Shown one piece after another: positions 54,131 to 63,597 of a stretch of DNA of 64,000 nt. The stretch's first letter is position 1. Each line of letters starts with the position of its first letter. Origin of the DNA: Blepharisma stoltei (lineage: Eukaryota > Ciliophora > Heterotrichea > Heterotrichida > Blepharismidae); contig CAJZBQ010000051.1 in NCBI GenBank assembly GCA_914767885.1, positions 628,001 through 692,000 on the forward strand. Direction: 5' to 3'. Made by a program: the position numbers and the translations under genes. The notes under the pieces were generated by a model. It did not search any database. It saw nothing but the letters and a program-made list of their open reading frames with translations, and was not told the DNA's origin.

Positions 54131-54919
54131 TTAAATTTTCTTGTTATTTGAATTTTCCTGTTCAATTCGTTGAAGAAACGAAGCGTGTAGTGCAGTTAGC
54201 TGTGGCTCAATACTTAGACGGGTTGGAGATCTAAGGGTTTCATTATAACTCGATTCCATTATGAGAGCGTGAAAAGGAGTTGTAGTAGGTCTGCTAGGAT
54301 AACCAGAAGAATAGGTATTCTTACGATTTGGCTCTTCATTATGGATATTATTTGTTTTTTTCTTTCTAGTTGACTTTCTTCTAACTCCCCCCTCCGTAAG
54401 TGAACAAAATTTTTTTGTTCACTCACACGGAGGGGGTTAATTTTTTTTTTTAAAAAAATTTATATATATAGTGAACTACACTGACTGGCACGGGGTGCTT
54501 TTGGCTCAGTTTCGAGCCAAAAGCACCCCGTGCCAGTCAGTGTAGTTAACTATAAATTTTATAGAAAAAATTTTTTTTCCGAAATTTTAAAAAAATCCTA
54601 ATTTGCAAAAACTGGAAAGCAAATATGAATTTAATTTATAAAATTTATGTTTTTTAAAACGCAATTTGTTTAAAATTAAACAGAATTAGCTCGATATTTC
54701 ATTATAATAATTATCACTTACATATCAAAGTTTTTTTTCTATTAAAAAAATTTTTTGTTCACTCACGGAGGGTGGGTTTTTGGGCGAAAAATAGCGATTT
54801 TTCTAATGGTTTTGTTCACTCACGGAGGGGGGAGTAAGAGTCTTCTCATATCAATCTTCAGAAATTTCTTCGCCGTCAAGTCCAGATATGTGAGAATAGG
54901 AACTAATTGATCTTTCCAT
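54131..54919 (-). CDS. Small basic unknown protein split by a MITE
   Basis: ATG at 54917-54919, TAA at 54131-54133; 111 residues after removal of the MITE at 54382-54837. The first exon (MERSISSYSHISGLDGEEIS) and second (TRKKKTNNIHNEEPNRKN, then TTTPFHALIMESSYNETL) join in frame through EKTLRRKS. It is polar and basic, with no membrane segment or known domain. Only the joined frame is longer than 60 codons, so neither half stands out alone. It lies about 240 bp upstream of channel C on the same strand. Confidence 0.6.
54385..54834 (+). mobile_element. Family A MITE/IES with a nested palindrome, TAA-flanked
   Basis: TAA at 54382-54384 and 54835-54837. Same orientation and layout as the 5.3-kb copy but longer because of an 84-bp palindrome at 54469-54552. 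Confidence 0.92.
54469..54552. repeat. Palindromic mini-IES nested in a MITE
   Basis: The arms TAGTGAACTACACTGACTGG... (38 bp) are near-perfect inverted copies with a short loop (CAGTTTCG), and TA at both outer edges. Its G+C content is far above the MITE around it. It interrupts the conserved TATATATAAATTTTAT stretch, so it inserted after the MITE. Confidence 0.9.
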
Positions 54920-55285
54920 TATAAGAGAAAGATAATTAAAAATTTTAATAAGATTGAACTGCTCATTTTTTAGCTATGAGTAAACAGCTTAAGAGAGAAA
55001 TCATGAATGCTGTGCTCTTGGTAAAAAAATTTATATAGATGTTAATTTTGCATGATATTATTCAGTAAGTAATCTAGAATAGGAATATGGAAAACCGTCC
55101 ATGACACTAAGCTTATTAAATTATTACAGAACTCTTATAGGTTTACAATTGATGCTACTTGATTAAAATTATTCCAGTAATCACAAGAGCTTACGTCACT
55201 CATATAAAAACTGGAGAATTACTGGAAAAGAAGCACCAATTATGATCTAATAAAATTTATAATTATTTATTCTAATACAAGTTTA
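54920..55285. other. Intergenic, no gene seen
   Basis: About 365 bp of AT-rich sequence between two minus-strand genes, without recognisable repeats. Confidence 0.5.
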
Positions 55286-55915
55286 CTAATCAATTGAATC
55301 CAAATCACTTGGCAGTCCAAAATGAGCGTTCAAGTCAGATTCTGAAATTGCTGGATTTTGTTTCATGAGTCATGATTTTGCTACCCAAATATTATCTGTC
55401 CATATATTAGCTTTCCTCTTGCATTCTTCTATTTCTGCTAAATTTTGCTCATAAGAAGCTTTAGAGCACTTTTTAAGTGAGTCTCTCTCAGCTGTCAGCT
55501 TTTCTTTTAATTCTTTCAATCTTTTTAGAGATTTAAGTTGCTCAATTCTCTCTTTGCTTTGTGGTTTTTCTTCTTTCTTATTTTCAAGCTCTTGAGCCAA
55601 TGCTTTCCTTTGTGTTTTTAGTTCAGAAATATTATTCGATAGGTCATCAATTTTTATTCTTCTCATTTGCTGAGATTTGGATGGGAGAGCTCATAAGAAG
55701 TTCCCTGCGCCAATTTTATCTTGCTCGACAAGGTTATCGTCTATTAAACTTTGAACAATATCTTTAATTGTCTGCAATACAACTCCTGCTTTGCTGCCGA
55801 TGTTTTCGATCTCTTTGAGATTAAAAACCTCTTTCTAAGTAGTTGTTACTCGTGTATAAAAAATATTCAGGATTCTTTGCCGCTTTTCTTCAACGCTTAA
55901 ACCTTTTTTGCCCAT
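55286..55915 (-). CDS. MND1: MND1, meiotic Hop2-Mnd1 recombination factor
   Basis: ATG 55913-55915, TAG 55286-55288; 204 residues after removing one 15-nt intron, the same size as animal and yeast Mnd1. The N-terminus MGKKGLSVEEKRQRILNIFY, then KEVFNLKEIENIG, IKDIVQSLIDDNLV and FLWALPS (W is TGA) follow the winged-helix core of the family. A coiled coil follows (residues ~85-150, ELKTQRKALAQELENKKEE), then the conserved RKANIWTDNIWVAKSW and GLPSDLDSID end. Known: Hop2-Mnd1 stabilises Dmc1/Rad51 filaments and promotes strand invasion in meiosis, which in ciliates happens in the micronucleus. Confidence 0.94.
55835..55849 (-). other. 15-nt intron in MND1
   Basis: Minus strand GTAACAACTACTTAG. 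Unspliced it adds an in-frame TAG; spliced it joins IFYTR to KEVFNLKE, the normal family spacing. Confidence 0.93.
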
Positions 55916-56552
55916 TTATAAAGGCGGGATCGAGAAAAATAAGAAAATTGCAGATGGTTAATGTTTAAAAGAAAAGGAAGCAGCATAAATGCAAACTTTT
56001 AATTTAAGCTAGTATATTAAATTAGGATATTAATACAATAATATTCCTCAATAAGAATAATTTTTTATTAAAATTGCTAAAGGAGAAAAGCTTTAAGGAG
56101 ATTTATTCGACGCTATTTTATTATAAGGAGGCATTGGATACCCTGTATGCTGTTAGGGTTTAAGAGAGTCCTTTAATTAGATTTCGCTCACGCTAGATCT
56201 GATGGATCTTCCGTAGCACCATTAAGGTCACCAGTTTTCGTGACTCTTATGCAATTAAGAAGCAGGGCTTCAAACCCAAAGGCAGTAAGGTGGAAAGAGA
56301 TCTGAGATATTCATCAGAGTTCCGCTCTAAATAAGCTTATTTATTCTAATCTATCAATAAGAATTCCAAGATAATAATTAAATATCTTGGAAGCCTAACT
56401 TCCTTAAGCTAGCTAGCTCTAAAATAATTAAAATTAATTAGACTTGAACTGTCTTTATTATAAATAGCACATAGTAGCATTTCTTCAGATAATAAAATAC
56501 CGAGTAGACTTAATTTTTATACAAGTTAATGGTGAACTTTTCTTAATAAATA
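55916..56552. other. Intergenic with a decayed retroposon-like block
   Basis: Mostly AT-rich. The segment ~56100-56340 is GC-richer and contains TACCCTGTATGCTGTTAGGG and TTAAGAGAGTCCT, resembling the 3' half of the 13.2-kb and 43.9-kb retroposons. I found no convincing TSD, so its edges are uncertain. The last ~200 bp carry the promoter of the ACBP gene. Confidence 0.5.
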
Positions 56553-56834
56553 ATGGAATCTCAATTTGAGGCTGCAGTGAAAATCGTCAATGAATTTGGA
56601 GCAAGCGGACAACAACTAACAAATGACCAAGCTTTAGCTCTCTATGGACTCTTCAAACAAGCAACAGTCGGCGACGTCAACACCAGCAGACCAGGAATGT
56701 TTGATCCAAAAGGTAAAGCCAAATGGGATGCATGGAATGCTAAAAAGAACGTAAGCCAAGCTGATGCTAGAGCCCAATATATTCAGACTGCTCGCTCAGT
56801 TCTCCCTCCTGCCTGGGCTTCCAGAATTGCGTAA
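56553..56834 (+). CDS. Acyl-CoA-binding protein (ACBP)
   Basis: 93 residues, ATG 56553, TAA 56832-56834, no interruptions. It keeps the four-helix ACBP pattern: [31 protein letters not shown] (the LY..YKQAT.GD.N..RPG signature), [15 protein letters not shown] and [10 protein letters not shown]. Known: binds medium- and long-chain acyl-CoA esters in the cytosol, buffering lipid metabolism. Tyr in LYG and Lys in GKAKWDAW are ligand contacts in the family. Confidence 0.95.
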   Translation: MESQFEAAVKIVNEFGASGQQLTNDQALALYGLFKQATVGDVNTSRPGMFDPKGKAKWDAWNAKKNVSQADARAQYIQTARSVLPPAWASRIA

Positions 56835-57647
56835 GTTAACTTAAAATTTATTAAGTCTATCTAAATCTCAATCATAATGCTTTCTTTCATTCATTGTTAA
56901 TATATTGTTGGAATCTAAAATCAAGCCAGGGAGATGCCGAGAAAAGCAGATGATTAAATGAAATGGCAATTTTGTATTGGGTAAGAAATTTTAGGAGAAA
57001 ATTATAAATAGAGTTGACTAGCATTGAAGAGGCGTCCAAGCTATATATCTGGATATAAAAACATATGAAATAGCTCAGATTCATCGCATAAAAGTGTGTA
57101 AGCAAAAATCAAAGCTTTTTAGCTTCAGATTATTTGCTTGAAATTTAATCAACTTGATATGTAAATCTGCATCTAGTCAAAATTTATTATTTAAATGGTT
57201 TTACTTTTCAGGAACCTCTTTGCAGTTGCTTTAGAAGCTTTTTTCATTTAAAAACATTTAAGTGATTTATTGGTGCATTCTAAATCGTGAAAGATCGAGA
57301 TGGTAAGGTTTTTGTCAAAAATACGACTTCGCTGCAGATCGGCAAGGTTTATGGATAAATTGAAGATGCGAGTTGTCAAAATAATAAAACTAAAAAGAAA
57401 CTGTTTGTTATTTTAATTTTTTGAGATAAAATGGAATGGAATGGATTTCATTTCATATTTCTCAGATCTCCTAGGCATAAAAATAGTAATCTAATTTTAA
57501 TTAAAAATTGAATGGTGCACGCAAATAATAATTGCTTATTAAATTTGTATTTATCAATCAATATTTATATCTAATCATACTTAATTATTAGATAGAGAGT
57601 TAGCACTGATTTTTTAGCTAAAATTATTTATTTATTTATTTCAACAA
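56835..57647. other. Intergenic, AT-rich, no gene seen
   Basis: About 810 bp between ACBP and the converging gene at 57648-58424. No element ends or believable open frames; a 72-codon minus-strand frame (56887-57105) has no support. Confidence 0.5.
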
Positions 57648-58424
57648 TTAAAGTTTAGTCTCATTTTTCAAATTTATTTCTTCGAGCTTTTGCTTTTTTC
57701 TTGGGTGATCTTCGCTCATGACTTTTCTAGCTTTTACGACAACGTTCTCAATGATAAGCGGTTCAATGTAATTAGCATCAAAAGGAGCAACCACTAAGAA
57801 AAAGCATCCGTTTCTAAAGTGCGATGTCACTTCCTTGACGACTATATTATTAAAAGTAATTAAAGAATCTGATTCAGTTTCTATAGTGCCTCTCATTACT
57901 TTATCTCCTGAAGTGTTATTTATCAATAACTTAGCTGGCCTTTCTGTGGTAAATAGCATAATTTTGAAGCGAACTGGTTTTGGTAACGAAATTTCATTTC
58001 CTTCCAAATCCACTAATTTAGACACAAGACAAAAGGCTCGCTCCTTATATACAGGATAAGGAATTGTGCTTAGCAACTCAATTTTATATTGGAAGTCCAT
58101 ATGGTCTCCACAAATCATCGACAGTAATTCCCAACTAGTGGTAGCTTCATTGCTTGGGATAATCACAGCCGAGCTGCTATTAGACCCTTTTAAGTTTCTT
58201 ATTTCTTCTGAAACCTCGTTAATTTTTTCATTTGCCATTTGTGTTTGCTTTAATAAAAGAGTTATGATTTCAGCTTGCTGGCACATTGCCTGAGCTAATA
58301 ATGATAAATCTGGGCTCGCAAATGCATTTTCTGATGAATAATTTTTCAATTTATTTATTTGAAACAGCAATCCACAGTTACACTGACCATCTCCCGCAGG
58401 ACAAATATTGTTCCACTTGCACAT
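57648..58424 (-). CDS. Unknown protein with N-terminal Cys cluster and a beta-rich domain
   Basis: 258 residues, uninterrupted, ATG 58422-58424. The N-terminus has MCKWNNICPAGDGQCNCG, four cysteines that may bind metal or form disulphides. A helical region follows (residues ~38-80, likely coiled coil: QTQMANEKINEVSEEIRNLK), then ~130 residues of probable beta-sheet with FCLVSKLVDLEGNEISLPKP and HFRNGCFFLVVAPFD, and a basic C-terminal tail (HPRKKQKLEE) that could be a nuclear localisation signal. I recall no family by name; similarity to transcription-factor-type beta domains is only an impression. Confidence 0.75.
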   Translation of the reverse strand: MCKWNNICPAGDGQCNCGLLFQINKLKNYSSENAFASPDLSLLAQAMCQQAEIITLLLKQTQMANEKINEVSEEIRNLKGSNSSSAVIIPSNEATTSWELLSMICGDHMDFQYKIELLSTIPYPVYKERAFCLVSKLVDLEGNEISLPKPVRFKIMLFTTERPAKLLINNTSGDKVMRGTIETESDSLITFNNIVVKEVTSHFRNGCFFLVVAPFDANYIEPLIIENVVVKARKVMSEDHPRKKQKLEEINLKNETKL

Positions 58425-60483
58425 TTCAAATGTCAGTAATGTCGATTTGAAATGTCTGGAATAAATGGCCTTGTTCTCGTCCCTTTTAAGATAATATTAG
58501 CATAAGATTAAGTACTTTATAGCTAAAAAATTGCCAAATTCATGAAGTAACAATTATATGAAACGTAACAGGCTAAAAAAATTATTTTTCTTATTTATTA
58601 ATTTTTATATTTTTGAAAAATTTTTGAATAATAGATGAGAATTTTGAAAAGAAATTTAATATAAAGAAATCATTAAGATAGGGAAAGCTTTATAAAAAAC
58701 AAAAGTTTTTGATAAAATATTGAATCTTACTAAAAATAATATTTATTTTTCGGGGATTGAGAGGAATATTAAGGCATAGGAAAAATGGCTAATTAACGCA
58801 ATATTAATTGTGAAAGTTAATTTAACCTTGCTTAAGATTATAGAATAGCTTTCCTTAGGTGGAGGAAGGATGGCTTGCCATCCCATCTGCTTGCAGGGCA
58901 ATTCACTGCTTTCTACTCTGATGCCATTCTCATCAAGGTCTGAATTTACTTCGCAAAATTATTTGAATGATCGAGCCACCCTACTATAATTTAAATTGGG
59001 CTACTTTTATTAGCCATCTGCCCAGTCTGTCCTTAAACATCCTGAATGTCCAATAAGGAAAATTGAAAATCTAAAGTGCTCTATAGACTCGATCAGAATA
59101 GGATGGATGGATATTGCCGAATCCCTGAAATTACTGGCATAAATAATTAGACTCTAATTTTTGCTCAAGAGCACAAACGGGTATCAGGCCCCAAACTGCA
59201 TTAAAATATGATGGATCATTTGCCATGGCATTTTAATATATTATTTATTAATTGTGAGTCAGCTGAAAGTTAACCTTCAGCAAAAATATTTTTGTTACTC
59301 CCCCCCCCCTCCGTGAGCGAACAAAAAAATTTTGTTCACTCACGGAGGGGGTTAATTTTTTTTTTTTAAATAAAATTTATATATAAATTTTACAAAAAAA
59401 TTTTTTTTTCGAAATTTAAAAAAATCCTAATTTGCAAAAATTGGGAAGCAAATATTAAATTTAATTTGCAAATTTATGTTTTAAAACGCAATTTGTTTAA
59501 AATTAAACAGAATTAGCTCTAGATTTCATTATACTAATTATCACTTATATATCAAAATTTTTTTCCATTAAAATTTTTTCTATTAAAAAAATTTTTGTTC
59601 GCTCACGGAGGGTGGGTTTTTGGTCAAAAAATGGTGATTTTTCTAATGGTTTTGTTCGCTCACGGAGGGGGGGGGGGAGTTAGTTTAAGGGCAAAAATTG
59701 TGTTTATCCAAAGAGTAAATTTGCGATTGGGTTTTAAGCATAGCTATTCATAGTATATATTACTTAATATCTAAATGCTGAGAAATTTTGCTGGATAGCT
59801 TATCAAGTTACAAATTAAGCATTCTCCTCCCTATTTCTTGCCATATTTTAGTCTCCAGTGTTCCATTATTTCGAGACTAATTTAATATGGATTTTCTTTA
59901 AGTGAAATTTTCTTGAATAACTTCCTTCTTTTAAATTTTCTGAAATTTTAAGCATCAGAATTATTTATTATTTAGAATCGCTAAATAAAATTAGCTATGT
60001 ATTCGTAATTAAAGTTAATATCAACATGATTTTTGTTTCGTTTTATTAATGTTGATACCTGGAATTTGCTTTAATTTAAGATTTGGTTAAGTTTAAGTTT
60101 GAATTTATCTAGAACTACAGTGCCTATAAGTCTTCTCTACTTGAGATCCAGCTACGATAGCAGCTCTGAGCAACGGTAGGTGGAGCGGCCTAGTCGTCGA
60201 ACCGTTAAAGATATCAAGCCATTTCAAACTTCTCTAGTCCGTTCCAGCCTCAGCACAGACTTCCTCTCTTCAAGCCGAGACTCTCAAGAAGCTTGGACTT
60301 CACTCACAAAGCTTAGATTTTAGGGCTAGCCTGATAAACAGGACTAGGACCCTACCCCTAACTGCCATTTTAAATATTGTTTAGAATTGGTTAAATTATT
60401 TTGGGATGAAAAATAAAACCTTCGTGAATTATAAATAACTTTTTAAATCGTTATACATTTTTATGATCGGTTATATATGATAA
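58425..60483. other. 2-kb gene-free region with one MITE and two GC-rich blocks
   Basis: It contains the family A MITE at 59298-59679. Blocks at ~58850-59160 and ~60115-60355 are richer in G+C than the background, like retroposons elsewhere, but lack a TSD pair or shared sequence I can defend. The rest is AT-rich. No coding frame is supported. Confidence 0.45.
59298..59679 (+). mobile_element. Family A MITE, intergenic, TTA-flanked
   Basis: TTA at 59295-59297 and 59680-59682. Near-identical to the 5.3- and 25.4-kb copies, in the same orientation, with a full left hairpin and two right direct repeats. Confidence 0.93.
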
Positions 60484-62638
60484 TTAATTATTACATGCAG
60501 AAAATTTAAAAGTTTTTGTGGTTTGGACTTTGTTTGTCAAGTCTCGCAAATTTTTATTTACATAAACCATGTATTTATCAACTCTTTCAATCCCAATTAT
60601 AACTGATATAAGGTCTCTGAGATTAATCTTGTATTTTATTTCATAGTTGTTTAGCGAGCACTCCCGAGTAAGTCTCTTTATTTCATTTTCTTGCATTTCA
60701 AGATATTCGTTTCTCAGTTTTGTTAATATATTCTCTAGAATCATAACTCCACTGATTCCTTCAAACCTTTCTTTTGATTTTTTCATGGCGGTTTCATCTT
60801 CATCGTAGATTTCTCAGAACAAGTTCATTCTTTTTGTGTGTTTATCTATTTTATATTCGGGCTTTTTCATTCTGATATTTTGTGTCAGTTTTGTAAGTCT
60901 TTCTTGAATATTGTTTCATCTATTTCTCTCACTCTTGTCCTCTGTAGAAGAAAAAGGCTTTTTTTATAAATTTTATACAAAAATTTTTTTTGAAATTTAA
61001 AAAAATCCCCAAAAATTGAAAGTAAAAATTAGTTTAATTTGCAAATTTACGTTTCAAATGTAAGAAGTTTAAATTTTAACAAGAGATTTCGTAATAATAA
61101 TAATAATAATAATAATTATCACTTATATATCAATTTTTTTTCATAAAAATATTTATATAAAAAAATTTTATTAAAAAATATAGCGATGTTTCTTATGGTT
61201 TAATTCCTCAAGTAGGAGGGGGAGTCAGTAAAAGCTGGAGTGTTTGATTTTCTTTCAGCCTGGGATAACAAAATTTCTGATTGCTCATCTATTTCTAAGC
61301 TTTTTTTAGCAAGGAGATTTAGGGAATTAATAGCTAAAGTGTCTAAAAATCTTGGGAAATGCTCAGGCTGAGGGATTTCATTGAGTTTTCATAGAGCTTT
61401 TATGATCCATTTGAGGCCTTCGCTTCGAGTATCTTTCCCTTCAAGAAGAAGTCCATAAAAGTGTGTAGATTGTGCAGCTTGCACTGAGTTTATTTGTTTT
61501 CTCAAAAGGCCTGCTTTGTCATCAAGCTCTTCAAGTTCATCTGTTCTATTTTTAATTTCCTTCAATATTTGTTCAATAATCAAATTAGTTTCAGCTTCTT
61601 TTCTGTTCAGCTCTTCCCTTCTGTTTTGCTTTCTAGAAAGAATTGCTGCAATTTCTTCTTGATTTTTTCTTTTATTTAGCTTAGCCTTCCTTTCAGCCTC
61701 AGCAACATCATTTTTTCATTCTGAGTAAGCATCTTGCACATTTTTCATTTCTTCTCTCATTTCTAAGCATTCTTTTCTTAATAATTCTCTCCTATCATTA
61801 ACTTTTACATACTCTTTTTCTAATTCTATTCAAATTTTCTTCAATTCATCTTCATAACTTTTATTAAATTTTGATTTTTCTTTATTTTCATACTCTTCTT
61901 GTTTTTTTATTAATCTCATTTCAGCTGTCTCTTGCACTTGTCCAAAGGAGTTTTTCGGTGTGATTTTATTTACAGATGATGACGATCTTTCTTTGGATTT
62001 TCTTAATGATAAATGCTGCTCAACGACATCTGCATGACTAAGTCTTCGTTTTAGTCTTTGCTGAGCTTCAATTAAATTTTCGACTGTTTCAATTCCTCGG
62101 ACGTTTTCTTCTCATTTTTCTAACGAGCCTACAGCTTCTTTTTCGCCATCTTCGCTTTGAAAGCGTCGAGTTCTTCTTGTTGTTTGGGAAAAAGCTGGAA
62201 TTTTTGGATTGAATTTTTCTGATGATTCTCGCAAGCTAGAATGAATTGCAATCCTGGAATCTATATTTTGTTGGCTTAAATTTGGTAATGAAGATCGCTT
62301 ACTCCGTATAAAGCCGAGCAAGATGTTTTGGTTTATCTTAAAGGTTGGGCTTTAAAAATTACATAGAAAAATGTTTACAAATTTAAAATCCAAACTTGCA
62401 AATATTTGAAAAGAAAACCTATATATAGTTCAATTTATAAAATTTATGTTTTAAAAGATGCAAATTGTCTTAATTTTAATTGAATTAGCTAGAGATCTTG
62501 ATATAATGATTATTAATTATATAGAAAAAATATTTATAAAAACAATTTGATAGTTTTTGCTCACTCAATTTTTTTGCTTGCTCTTAAAGGCGAGGTAGGA
62601 AAATCAGCAGAACTTGATCTTAACGCAAAAATATTCAT
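60484..62638 (-). CDS. Coiled-coil protein of unknown function, split by two decayed IESs
   Basis: ATG 62636-62638, stop 60484; 527 residues after removing two inserts with one TA each (60945-61228 and 62309-62595). The first coding exon is only ~42 bp (MNIFALRSSSADFP) and joins to IRSKRSSLPNL. The middle is a long charged coiled coil (KKQEEYENKEKSKFNKSYED; EEMKNVQDAYSEWKNDVAEA; RREELNRKEAETNLIIEQIL). Several TGA-Trp codons occur (SLEKWEENV, LKKIWIELE). The C-terminal part (MNLFWEIYDEDE) may be a small helical domain. It looks like a cytoskeletal or basal-body scaffold, which is inference; the family is not recognised. Confidence 0.75.
60947..61228 (+). mobile_element. Decayed family A IES with TA flanks
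   Basis: TA at 60945-60946 and 61229-61230. The core (GAAATTTAAAAAAATCC, TATCACTTATATATCAA, AGGAGGGGGAGTCA) is family A; the left terminal block is gone. An (ATA)n run lies at ~61092-61114. Joining at TA gives NTPAFTEDKSERNR in frame. The usable TA lies 2 bp outside the TCA next to the old right end. Confidence 0.8.
62311..62595 (+). mobile_element. Decayed family A IES with TA flanks
   Basis: TA at 62309-62310 and 62596-62597. The core AATTTATAAAATTTATGTTTTAAAA and right end TTGCTCACTCAATTTTTTTG are decayed family A. Removal brings the start codon at 62638 into frame; without it the long coiled-coil frame has no Met. Confidence 0.78.
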
Positions 62639-62990
62639 TTTTATTAGATGAAACCTTCGATACATGAAAAACATCCTAATCAAAGATTATTGAAATAAGT
62701 TCAATAGAAAATAGGTGGATAATAAGTAAAATTGATATAAATTTAAATTAAAATTTTATTGAATCTCCAACAAATTTAAAAAAATTTGTTACACTGTTAA
62801 TGAGGTGTTAAAAATTCCAATGAATATTTATTTTCTAAATCTCAACCTTTAAATTGGAACAAAATATTGGTAAAATTTCAATTAAGTGTAAAAAAAACCT
62901 AAAAAATTATTTTTTTATAAGTAAAAACAAATAATTTTGATATGTATAGCTTTGATACCCAGCTAAAGCCAAAAAATTAAAATTTAATTA

Positions 62991-63240
62991 CTCTACCGCT
63001 CCGGAGCGAACAAAAAAATTTATGGAGAAGGTTAATTTTTTTTTTAAAATTTATATATAAAAAAATATTTAAAAAAATCCCACTTCGTTAACTGGAAAGC
63101 AAATATTTATTTAATTTGTAGATTTATGTTTTTAAAACGCAAATTGTTTAAAATTAAGCATAATTAGATAGAGACTTTATTATATTATTTATCACTTATA
63201 TATCAAAGTTTTTTTCCATAAAAAATTTTCTATAGCTCAT
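62991..63240 (+). mobile_element. Decayed family A MITE remnant, intergenic
   Basis: It begins TTACTCTACCGCTCCGGAGCGAAC (62988 onward), followed by the family A core (GGAAAGCAAATATT, AAACGCAAATTGTTTAAAATT, TTATCACTTATATATCAAAG). No clear right terminal repeat or matching TNA. Confidence 0.75.
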
Positions 63241-63597
63241 ACCTATATAGATTTTTATATCGAGCAAAATGTCCTGGCCTCTTGAACGAGCAAAACAGAC
63301 TGTCTCAAAGAGATGAGCTCAATCTCTATATCAGTAAGTGCTAAAAAGTGCCATGCCAAAAAAATTGTAGCAAGCGTGAAAAAAGTTGACAAGTAAACGC
63401 GCCGATTTTAAAAATGGCTTTATTATTAAATTAATTTAAAATTCAAGATACTCAATTTAGACTGAGAGCACCCAATCAATCAGGTTTCTGATATAAACCT
63501 AATCAAACACCAAATTTAGCATTTCATTTTTAGACATCTTGGAGACAAATGATTAAATCATAAATAATTACGACTTTCATACCTCGAAAAAAACTCA

